Source of the DNA: Paucibacter aquatile
GTDB taxonomy: Bacteria; Pseudomonadota; Gammaproteobacteria; Burkholderiales; Burkholderiaceae_C
Assembly: GCF_002885975.1 (NCBI RefSeq)
Contig: NZ_POSP01000003.1
Span: 2,418,001 to 2,482,000 of the forward strand
Direction of reading: 5' to 3'
Length of the DNA: 64,000 nt
Part shown: positions 8,751-16,595 of the stretch, piece after piece
How the letters are laid out: every line of letters begins with the position of its first letter
Numbering within the stretch: position 1 is the first letter of the stretch
The notes under the pieces: generated by a model
The model's input: the letters and a program-made list of their open reading frames with translations, nothing else
What the model was told of the DNA's origin: nothing
The model's database searches: none
Position numbers and translations under genes: made by a program

Positions 8751-9971
8751 ATGACACGAGGCGTGGGCGGCAGCACCGCATCCGAGGCCCTGGCCCATCT
8801 GGCCCGGCAGTTCCAAGACCGCGCGCCGGTCGCCCCGATTGGCCTGGCCGAATACCGCCAGCGGGTGGCCGCGGCACAAGCGCTGCTGAGGCAGCAAGGC
8901 CTGTCGGCGCTCTACGCCCATGCCGGCACGAATATGCGTTACTTCAGCGGCACAGTCTGGCACCCGAGCGAACGCCTGGTCGGCCTGATCATTCCGGCGG
9001 AAGGCGAGCCGCAGTACATCGCACCGGCATTTGAAGAAGGCACGCTGCGCGAATACATGGTGCTGCCCGGTGCCCTGCATGTCTGGGAAGAGCACGAGAG
9101 CCCCTACGCGCTGTGCCGGCGCGTGCTGGCCGAGCTGGGCCTGGGTGCCAGCGCCAGCCGCCTGGCCATCAGCGAGGACACACCGCTGTTCGTGGTGGAC
9201 GGCCTGCAGCGCGAGGGCCTGGCCTGGGTCAATGCCAAGCCGGTGACGGCGCCGCTGCGCATGCGCAAATCGAGCGCCGAGCTGGCCCTGATGCAGCGCG
9301 CGCACGACATGACCCTGGCGGTGCAGCAGGCCGCCGCCAGCATCCTGCATGAGGGCATCAGCACCCGGGAGGTCGAGGCCTTCATCGCCGAGGGCCACCG
9401 CGCGGTCGGCGCGCGCGGCTCCTACTTCTGCATCGTGCTCTTCGGCCCGGCCACGGCCTTCCCACATGGGGTGAAAGAAGCACAGCGCCTGCGCCTGGGC
9501 GATATGGTGCTGATCGACACCGGCTGCCTGGTCGAGGGCTATATGTCCGACATCACGCGCAGCTATGTCTTCGGCACGCCGAGTGCGCGGCAGCGCGAGA
9601 TCTGGAACCTGGAGCAAGCCGCGCAGGCCGCGGCCTTTGCGGCGGCGCAGATTGGCACGCCCTGCTGCGAGGTGGATCGCGCCGCACGCCGCGTCATTGC
9701 CGCCGCAGGCCTCGGTCCGCGCTACGAACTGCCGGGCCTGCCCCACCGCACCGGCCACGGCTGCGGCCTGGACATCCACGAATGGCCTTATCTGGTCGAC
9801 AACGACAGCACCCCACTGGCCGCCGGCATGTGCTTCAGCAACGAGCCCATGATTTGCGTGCCCGGCGAATTCGGCGTGCGCCATGAAGACCATGTCTACA
9901 TGACCGAAGCCGGCCCGCGCTGGTTCAGCCAGCCGGCGCATTCGATCGACAATCCCTTCGGCTTGGACTGA
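8751..9971 (+). CDS. M24 family metallopeptidase (Xaa-Pro aminopeptidase-like)
   Basis: This 406-residue protein has a creatinase-type N-domain (residues about 25-165) and a pita-bread C-domain. The five metal ligands of M24B enzymes are visible: Asp in LIDTG (about residue 255), Asp in SDITR (about 266), His in GHGCGLDIHEW (about 335), Glu in NEP (about 365) and Glu in HEDH (about 379). The active-site His of TAFPHG is also present. It would remove an N-terminal residue before proline from short peptides. Start: an ATG preceded by GGAG about 11 nt upstream; the in-frame codons before it are not family-like. A 7-bp GC hairpin without a T-run (9981-9996) follows. Confidence 0.87.
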   Translation: MTRGVGGSTASEALAHLARQFQDRAPVAPIGLAEYRQRVAAAQALLRQQGLSALYAHAGTNMRYFSGTVWHPSERLVGLIIPAEGEPQYIAPAFEEGTLREYMVLPGALHVWEEHESPYALCRRVLAELGLGASASRLAISEDTPLFVVDGLQREGLAWVNAKPVTAPLRMRKSSAELALMQRAHDMTLAVQQAAASILHEGISTREVEAFIAEGHRAVGARGSYFCIVLFGPATAFPHGVKEAQRLRLGDMVLIDTGCLVEGYMSDITRSYVFGTPSARQREIWNLEQAAQAAAFAAAQIGTPCCEVDRAARRVIAAAGLGPRYELPGLPHRTGHGCGLDIHEWPYLVDNDSTPLAAGMCFSNEPMICVPGEFGVRHEDHVYMTEAGPRWFSQPAHSIDNPFGLD

Positions 9972-10021
9972 ACAGGCGGTGCAGCCGCCCGGCTGCAGCT
10001 ATCAGGCCATCATTCAGGCGG

Positions 10022-10612
10022 TCACTCAGGCCACTTGAGCTCCAGCAGTTCGCGCAGCAAGGTATTGACGTTGCTGCGGATCGCGCCCTCGCTGGCCATG
10101 CGCATGCGCTCGTTGGGGTCGAGGATGGCGGAGCCGAACTCGGCCGTGTGCTGGGTGCGCAGCTTGCGCTCGTAAATGGTGCGGCCGGTGCGCGATTCCA
10201 TCAGGGTGTAGCTCAGCGTCACCGCCACCTTGGCGTCCAGCACGGCCACCATGGGTTGGTCCAGCAGCATCAGGGTCACGCGCAGCTCGTAGCGCGCATC
10301 GGCCGGGCGCGGCGCATACAGGCCGGTGTCGCGCAGGGATTCTTCCAGAGCCTCTTGCAGCGAGGCATTGCTGATCTTGGCGCCCCAGAATCGCCCGGTC
10401 GGCTGGCCACCCGACACTGGCATCAGCTGCACTTGCGCGCGCAAGCCGGGCGGCACCCAGCTGCGCAGCTGCAGGCTCTCGGCCAGGCTCAGGCGCATGG
10501 CGGGCGCATCGGCCGGCGTGCCGCAGCCGCTCAAGCCCACGGCCGCAAGGGCCAGCGGCAGCATCAGCAAGGCACAGCGGCGCGGCATGGGGTGATCGGG
10601 CATGGCAGGCAT
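10022..10612 (-). CDS. Putative lipoprotein
   Basis: The product has 196 residues at the longest start; ATGs at 10603 and 10588 are alternatives. A signal peptide ends in the lipobox LSGC (Cys about 30), so it is a likely outer- or inner-membrane lipoprotein. The mature region predicts a compact alpha/beta domain with conserved-looking YELRVTLMLLDQ and SYTLMESRTGRTIYERKL segments. These resemble small lipoproteins whose strands read 'response to partner' rather than enzymes. The family is not recognised. It lies 45 bp after the nitrilase-family gene on the same strand and may share its transcript. Confidence 0.65.
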   Translation of the reverse strand: MPAMPDHPMPRRCALLMLPLALAAVGLSGCGTPADAPAMRLSLAESLQLRSWVPPGLRAQVQLMPVSGGQPTGRFWGAKISNASLQEALEESLRDTGLYAPRPADARYELRVTLMLLDQPMVAVLDAKVAVTLSYTLMESRTGRTIYERKLRTQHTAEFGSAILDPNERMRMASEGAIRSNVNTLLRELLELKWPE

Positions 10613-10657
10613 GAGGCGCGAAGCGGCAGAGTGGAGATGAAAACAGAGCCCGGACCT

Positions 10658-11476
10658 TCAGAGCCGGCGGTGCTGCAGCGCCGGCAACTGGCTGCGCACC
10701 GCGGCCAGGCGCGCGGTATCCAGCTCGGCCAGCACCAGGCCCTCGCCTTCCGGCAGGCAGCCCAGCACCTCGCCCCAGGGGTCAACGATCATGGTGTGGC
10801 CCCAGGTCCTGCGGCCATTTTCATGCCGTCCACCCTGGGCCGGTGCCACGATATAGGCCTGGTTTTCGACCGCTCGGGCGCGCAGCAGCAGCTCCCAATG
10901 CGCCTGGCCCGTGGTGTAGGTGAAGGCCGAGGGCACGCAAAACAGATCGCAGGGCGGCCGGCCCGGCTGAAAACTCATCGCCCGGTAGAGCTCGGGGAAA
11001 CGCAGGTCGTAGCAGACGCTCAGGCCGATGTTCAGCCCCTCGGCCTGCAGCATGACCGGCGCCGCGCCGGCCTCCAGCACCCGCCCCTCGTCGTAGGCCT
11101 CGCGGCCGTTGTCGTAGCGGAATAGATGGATCTTGTCGTAGCGCGCCGCCAGCCGGCCATCGGGCGCGTAGACACAGCTGGCATTGCGCACACGCTCGGG
11201 GTCGGAGGTGCGCAGCGGCAAGGTGCCGCCCACCAGCCACAGGCCCAGCTCCGCCGCAGCCTCGCGCAGCGCGCGCTGGATCGGAGCACTCGGGTCGCCT
11301 TCGGTCTCGGCCACCGCCAGCTTGTCGCGGTCCTGCAAGCCCATCAGGCAGAAGTACTCGGGCAAAGACGCCAGCTGGGCTCCTTGCGCCGCAGCCTCGG
11401 CCAACCAGTGGCGCGCCCGCGCGAGATTGGCCGCCACATCAGGACCGGACACCATCTGAATCGCTGCGATCTTCAT
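10658..11476 (-). CDS. Carbon-nitrogen hydrolase (nitrilase superfamily)
   Basis: This 272-residue protein has the catalytic triad in place: Glu40 (LPEYF), Lys115 (YDKIHLF) and Cys155 (SVCYDLRFPELYR). The sequence is closest in pattern to the Nit1/Nit2 branch, which includes omega-amidases and deaminated-glutathione amidases. In many Burkholderiales this gene sits just downstream of yhdP. Here the pair is separated by about 650 bp occupied by an inverted-repeat structure. The specific amide substrate cannot be read from sequence. Confidence 0.85.
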   Translation of the reverse strand: MKIAAIQMVSGPDVAANLARARHWLAEAAAQGAQLASLPEYFCLMGLQDRDKLAVAETEGDPSAPIQRALREAAAELGLWLVGGTLPLRTSDPERVRNASCVYAPDGRLAARYDKIHLFRYDNGREAYDEGRVLEAGAAPVMLQAEGLNIGLSVCYDLRFPELYRAMSFQPGRPPCDLFCVPSAFTYTTGQAHWELLLRARAVENQAYIVAPAQGGRHENGRRTWGHTMIVDPWGEVLGCLPEGEGLVLAELDTARLAAVRSQLPALQHRRL

Positions 11477-11573
11477 CGGTTCACCTTCGTTCTACGGACA
11501 TTCAACAACCGGCTGCAATCGGCACGAAGCAGCCTTTGGTTTTGCTCGTGAGGCCCTGCAGCCCGTGCCGCCA

Positions 11574-12060
11574 CCGGGCTCATGGTTCCGGGGTCGGCCC
11601 TAACGGGCCGACTTCCCTGCGCTGCTCGCGCCTCGGGGCTGGCGCATAACTCACTCCGCTCCCTGCGTTCGCTTCGTTCAGACAGAAGCGCCAAGTCAGA
11701 ACTTGAAGCGCACGAGTACATGCGCGCCCCGAGGCGCTGCGCTGCTCGGCCCGGCACAATTCGCCCGGCAGCGGCACGGGCTGCAGGGCGCTTGCATCGC
11801 GGTCGATGTGCCTCTTCCACGGTGGAACACGCCACCTCCGGAGGTGGCTCGGCCCGCCGACGGGCGATTTGTGCGCGGCCGAGGGCGCAGCGGAGCGGCT
11901 CAGGCGCGCGTACTCGCGCGCTTCAAGAACTGACTCGGCGCCACTGTTTGACCACAGTGAGCGCAGCGAACGGAGGGAGTTTGGCGCCGCTGAGCCGCGG
12001 AGTGAGCAGCGAGGGAAGTCGGCTCTCAGAGCCGACCCGCGAACCATGAGCCCGGCGGCG
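11574..12060. repeat. Large imperfect inverted repeat, about 240-bp arms
   Basis: Reading inward from both sides gives related sequence. Both begin GGGCTCATGGTTC, followed by a local hairpin (GTCGGCCC-TAAC-GGGCCGAC at 11593-11612; GTCGGCTC-TCA-GAGCCGAC at 12018-12036), then ACTTCCCT. Further in, both arms contain CTTGAAGCGC(A/G)CGAGTAC and CGCACAA(T/A)TCGCCCG. The centre holds two short perfect palindromes: TTCCAC-G-GTGGAA at 11815-11827 and GCCACCTCCGGAGGTGGC at 11831-11848. Both strands are nearly open, so translations are repetitive (Leu-Arg-Ser runs) and not real proteins. It looks like a dispersed chromosomal repeat inserted between yhdP and the nitrilase gene. Confidence 0.7.
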
Positions 12061-12130
12061 GGCCGAGCCACCGCAGCGTGCGTGAGCAGATCGGCACGAC
12101 GATGGTCCGCAATGCGCCGCTTACCGCCGC

Positions 12131-15100
12131 TCACGGCTGACGCTCCGCAGCGCTGGCGGGTGTCGATGCCTCCTCGGCCTTGTGCTCCACCTTCTCCACC
12201 TTGGGGTCCACCCAGCTGCCGGTGATGTGGAACTCGCGCGTGCTGGCCGCCGCCAAGGGGCGGCTGAGCAGCAGCTGGGCCAGGAAGGTGCCCAGGCCGA
12301 TGGCCGGATTGACGGCGGCATAGGCCAGCGAGGCGCCGCCCGCGTTCAGCTCAGGCACCACCAACACGCGCAGGTTCTGCGTCTCGGCGGCCAGGTCGGC
12401 GCGCCCCTCCACCAGCACGGCCGCTTGCACACCGCGGGTGCGCAGATTCTGGCTGCTGGCCACGCCGCGCTCGATCTTCACATCACCCTGGATGCCGTCG
12501 AAGGTGAAGCCTTCCGAGAAGACATCGCGGAAATCGAACAGAAAGCGCCGCGGCAGCGACTGCAGGCTCAGCACCCCGAGCAGGCGGCCCACACCGGGCT
12601 CCACGGTCAGGAACTGGCCCGACTCCAGCGCCACATGCAGCTGGCCGCTCATGCTCGCGTAATCAGGCGAAAGCGGCGAACCGGCCCAGCCGATCTGGCC
12701 GGTCAGCTCACCGCGGCCGCCCCGCAAGACCCGACCCTGGCCCATGCGCTCGAGCAGGCTGCCCGCGTCCAGCAGCTCCAGCTTCCAGTCCAGCTCGCTG
12801 CGGCGCTGCGCCTGGCCGGGCTCGTTGATCCAGCGGCCTGTGCCGTTGAGCACGGCGTCGGCCGCCTTGAGCTGCAGCTTGTTGAGATGCCAGTCGCGCT
12901 GCGGGCCGGTGGCGCGGGCCTGCACTTCCAGGCGGCCCAGATGCTTGTCGCGCAGCTCGAAGTCATCGACCACGATGTCCAGATCGGGCACGCTGCGGGT
13001 GTCGCTGCTGCTCGTGTCCGCCTGCGGCTTGCCGGCCAGCAGCTGGCTGACCGACTCCACCTCCTGCTTGGGCAGGGAGAGCCGCCCCAGGCGCGCAAAC
13101 ACCAGGCCGTTGCCGGCATTGCGATGCTCCACATAGCCGCTCAGCTGATCGGCATCGAGGCTGAAGCGCCAGCTGCGCAGATCGCCGCCGGGCAGGCGGC
13201 TGGCGCCCAGCACCAGGCGATTCAGGGTGCGGCCGGCCAGATGCAGGCTGCTGGCGCGCAGGGCGATCTGCTGGGGCAGATAGCTGAGCTCGGCACCCTC
13301 GGCCTCTGCCGAAGGGGTCACAACAGCAGCAGCCGTGCCAGCCGGGCTGCTACTGCTCTGCCAACGGCCCAGGGTCTGGCGCCAGGCATCGAGATTGAGG
13401 CTGTCGAGATTGGCGTGCAGCTGCACGCCGCTGGCCGGCAGCGGCGGCAGATTGTCCTGCACGCTCAGGGCGCCGCGCAGCACCCGCGCCGGTTCCACCG
13501 TCAGGTCGCGCTGGTAATGGGCCAGCACCGTGTTGCCCAGTTCCAGGCGCAGCTCATCGCGCGCCGACTGGCTGGCACCGGCGGCCAGCGGCGCCAGCAC
13601 GGTCTGCACGCGCAGGGGCAGGATGCTGTCGGCCTCCTTGCGCAGCGGCGCCGGCAGGTCCAGGGCCAGTCCTTGCAGATTGCTGCTGAGCTGGAACTCG
13701 GGCTGGCCGTGGCTGAGGCCCAGTTGAAGGCGATAGGCCGCCTGGCCGCTGGCGGCCTGGGCCAAGGGCGCCAGGGCGCTGAACTCGGGCGTGCGGCGCA
13801 AGGCTTCGGCCGTGGCCACGCCCTGGGCCACGAAACGCAGGCTGCCATCGGGCAGGCTGCCGCCCTCGATGGCGGCATCGCCACCGGCCACACGGGCCTG
13901 GGCGCCGACGATCCGGACGCTGGCCTGATCGAACTCGATGCGGCCGCGGGCAATGCCCAGCACGGGCACGCCGGGGCGGATGCGCAGCTCGTTGCCACCC
14001 AGCTGCACGGCGCCGCGCACCTTGCTATGGGCGATGTCATGCAGGGGCAGGCTGAGGTGCAGCTTGAGGGCGGCCGGGCCGCTGGCCGAGGTCTGGGCCA
14101 GCATGCCACTGGTCCAGCCATGGACCGGTGAGCTGCGCACATAACGCAGCAGCTCCTGGGCCGGGCCGCTGCCGCTGCCATCGATGTCCAACACCTGGTC
14201 GTGCAAGAGGCTTTTGATCCCGCCGCTGATGCCATTCAGCTCGTAGCCGAACACCCGCGCCTGGCCGCGGCGGATCGCCATGCTGCCGCGCTCGAACACC
14301 AGCTCGGCATTGACGCGCTCGAGCGCCGGCCAGTTCAGGGCCTGGCCCGGCTCGGCCGGCACGTAGGCCAGATCGATGTCACGCGCCTGCGTGCTGATGC
14401 GGAACTGCCCCACGCGTTCGCTGCTCTCGAAGGGAAACTCGTGCAGCGGGCCGCGCACTTTGAAATTGATGGCGCGCGCCTCGCCGCCGCGGATGGCTTC
14501 GCGCACATAGCGCAGCGCATGCTCGCCCACAGCCAGGGGCAGGTAGGCCACCACCCGGCGCGCGTCGATGCGCTCGATCTTGCCGTTCAGATCCATCCAG
14601 CCGAAAGGCTGGGTGTCTGAGCCGGCGCGCCAGACGGCGTCGAACTCGCCGCGCAGATCGGCATTGGCCAGTTGCAAGTCCTTGACGCGCAGCTCCAGGC
14701 GGTGGCCGGGCTTGGCGGCCGGGTCCAGGCGCCAATCGAGCCGGGCACTCAAGTGCTTGAAGGGCGGCAAGGGGTTCTGGAACACCCCGGGGACATCCAG
14801 CCGCCCGCCCTCGGCCAGGCTGAGCTTGGCCTGGCCGCCACGCTCGCTGGCCTCCAGCTGCAGGCGCAGGCCGTCGAAGCCGGGCCGGCCCACGGCAGCA
14901 TGCGAGGCCGGATCGGCCGGTGGCAGCGCAGGCCGCGCCGCCATGCGCAAGCCGTCGAGCTGGGCCTTGATCTGGTAGCTGCGCGGCGCCTCCAGCGGGC
15001 CGTCCCAGCGCGCGTTCAGGTCGCTCAGCACCCCTTGGGGCGCCAGATCGGCCAGGCGCGCGCGCGCGGCCTCACCGACCGGCAGGCGTTGCAGCAGCTG

Positions 15101-16330
15101 GGCCAGCAAGGCCATGTCCAGGCGCTGCACCTGCAGATCACCACCCAGCAGCGGCGGCAGCCCGGCGGCTGAAGCGCCTGCAGCGACGGTCGAGCTTGCG
15201 CCCGCCGCCTTGGCCAGGCGCAGGCGCAAGCCCCAGTCCGAGCGCGGCCACACTGTGCCATCGCCGCTGACAAAGCCCAGCTGCTTGGCCTGCAGCGAGA
15301 GCTGCAGCGGCTCGTTGAGCAGCTGCAGCCGGCCTTCGATGCGGGCCAGGACCAGGGGTTCAGCCTGCGGGTCCAGGCGCAGCTTGACCGAGCGCAGGCC
15401 CAGGTCCACGGTCACGCCCTGGGACTCGCCTTTTTTGTAATCCAGCCAGGCACGCAGGGCGCCGTCGCCCTCGCTGAGCTCGAAGGGCAGGTCCACATGG
15501 CGGCGCAGCTGGTGCAGGTCGGCGCGCGGCAGGTCTGCATAGAGCTGGCCGCTCCAGCTGCGCAGCTCGGAGGGGCGCTTGAGCAGCTGCTGGCGGAACT
15601 GGCCCTGCAGGCTGAAGCGCTGGCCCCACTCGGGCGGCGGGCTGGCATCGAGGCGGAAGCCATGCTCGCGCAAGCCATTGCGCATGACCAGGTTCAGATC
15701 GGACAGCTCCAGCGGCGGCGCGGCGCGGCGCTCGTCCACCCAGCGGATGCGGCCCTGGAGGATGACGAACTCATGCTGGCTCAGCAGCCAGTCGGCCCAG
15801 GCCTCGGCCATATCGGCCGTCTGCACCTGGGGCGCGGCATCGACGTTGAGGCCGGCGACAAAGATATGCCCCTGGCGGTCGCGGCGGATCTCCAACTGCG
15901 GCGCATCGATCAGCAGCTGCTCGAAGCGCAGTTGCCAGGCCAGCACCGAGCGGGCCGACAGGGCCGCAGCCACACGCGGCAGGCGCAGGGCCTCGCGGCC
16001 TTGCGGGTCGAGCAGGCGCACATCGCGCAGCTCCAGGGCCGGCACCCAGCCGCCCGAGGTGACGGTGATGCTGCCGATGCGCAGCGGCACGCCCAGGGCG
16101 GACGAGGCGCGCTGCTCCAGCTGCGGGCGCCAGTCGTCGATGCGCGGCAGCACCAGCCAGTGCAAGGCCAGCCAGGCCAGCAAGACCAGGCCCCAGGCCA
16201 GCAGCAGCAAGCCCAGCAACCAGCGCCCGCCCACACGCAGCCAGCGCAAAGGGCGACGCCAGCCGATCAAGCCGGAGGGGCCTGAGGCGGGGCTGAGGGT
16301 GACAGCGGGGTCTCGGCTGAGCTCGGGCAT
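12131..16330 (-). CDS. yhdP: YhdP family AsmA-like inter-membrane lipid transport protein
   Basis: The product is very long at 1,399 residues. One N-terminal membrane helix (about residues 38-58, Leu/Ala/Trp-rich) anchors a periplasmic body of repeating beta-rich AsmA/DUF3971-like units. The C-terminal part (LNRVELVFERGSMAIRRGQARVFG...; final SREFHITGSWVDPKVEK) has the typical YhdP ending. YhdP with TamB and YdbH bridges inner and outer membranes and moves phospholipid. The length matches the family (about 1,270-1,400). It is divergent from glnE, a pairing common in betaproteobacteria. Confidence 0.9.
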   Translation of the reverse strand: MPELSRDPAVTLSPASGPSGLIGWRRPLRWLRVGGRWLLGLLLLAWGLVLLAWLALHWLVLPRIDDWRPQLEQRASSALGVPLRIGSITVTSGGWVPALELRDVRLLDPQGREALRLPRVAAALSARSVLAWQLRFEQLLIDAPQLEIRRDRQGHIFVAGLNVDAAPQVQTADMAEAWADWLLSQHEFVILQGRIRWVDERRAAPPLELSDLNLVMRNGLREHGFRLDASPPPEWGQRFSLQGQFRQQLLKRPSELRSWSGQLYADLPRADLHQLRRHVDLPFELSEGDGALRAWLDYKKGESQGVTVDLGLRSVKLRLDPQAEPLVLARIEGRLQLLNEPLQLSLQAKQLGFVSGDGTVWPRSDWGLRLRLAKAAGASSTVAAGASAAGLPPLLGGDLQVQRLDMALLAQLLQRLPVGEAARARLADLAPQGVLSDLNARWDGPLEAPRSYQIKAQLDGLRMAARPALPPADPASHAAVGRPGFDGLRLQLEASERGGQAKLSLAEGGRLDVPGVFQNPLPPFKHLSARLDWRLDPAAKPGHRLELRVKDLQLANADLRGEFDAVWRAGSDTQPFGWMDLNGKIERIDARRVVAYLPLAVGEHALRYVREAIRGGEARAINFKVRGPLHEFPFESSERVGQFRISTQARDIDLAYVPAEPGQALNWPALERVNAELVFERGSMAIRRGQARVFGYELNGISGGIKSLLHDQVLDIDGSGSGPAQELLRYVRSSPVHGWTSGMLAQTSASGPAALKLHLSLPLHDIAHSKVRGAVQLGGNELRIRPGVPVLGIARGRIEFDQASVRIVGAQARVAGGDAAIEGGSLPDGSLRFVAQGVATAEALRRTPEFSALAPLAQAASGQAAYRLQLGLSHGQPEFQLSSNLQGLALDLPAPLRKEADSILPLRVQTVLAPLAAGASQSARDELRLELGNTVLAHYQRDLTVEPARVLRGALSVQDNLPPLPASGVQLHANLDSLNLDAWRQTLGRWQSSSSPAGTAAAVVTPSAEAEGAELSYLPQQIALRASSLHLAGRTLNRLVLGASRLPGGDLRSWRFSLDADQLSGYVEHRNAGNGLVFARLGRLSLPKQEVESVSQLLAGKPQADTSSSDTRSVPDLDIVVDDFELRDKHLGRLEVQARATGPQRDWHLNKLQLKAADAVLNGTGRWINEPGQAQRRSELDWKLELLDAGSLLERMGQGRVLRGGRGELTGQIGWAGSPLSPDYASMSGQLHVALESGQFLTVEPGVGRLLGVLSLQSLPRRFLFDFRDVFSEGFTFDGIQGDVKIERGVASSQNLRTRGVQAAVLVEGRADLAAETQNLRVLVVPELNAGGASLAYAAVNPAIGLGTFLAQLLLSRPLAAASTREFHITGSWVDPKVEKVEHKAEEASTPASAAERQP

Positions 16331-16595
16331 GAAGAAGATGAATGGCGGCTCAGCGGTACGGCAAAGCGTTGAACGTGGCGGTCAGCAAAAAACACAGCAG
16401 AAAGCAAGGCTCAAACAGCCCGCACGCAGCAAGCCCCAGCAGGGCGCCCGCTCGCGCTGGCATGACTTTAAGCGCTTGCTTTCCGCGGGCTTTGAAGTTT
16501 CTGCATACTTCAGCCCTTCTCGCCTGCGGAACGCCTGCCCTGGCTCCGCCGAATCTAGCACAGCACTCTTTCGCTCCTTTCTGCCGTCCCCGCCC

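Noticed and set aside
11580..12134. Overlapping protein-like open frames on both strands between the nitrilase and yhdP genes
   Set aside because: They are low-complexity Leu-Arg-Ser translations of an inverted repeat, without ribosome-binding sites.
16493..16512. TGAAGT-N8-ACTTCA palindrome in the yhdP/glnE gap as an operator
   Set aside because: Six-base arms alone are weak and I could not tie it to a promoter or a known regulator.
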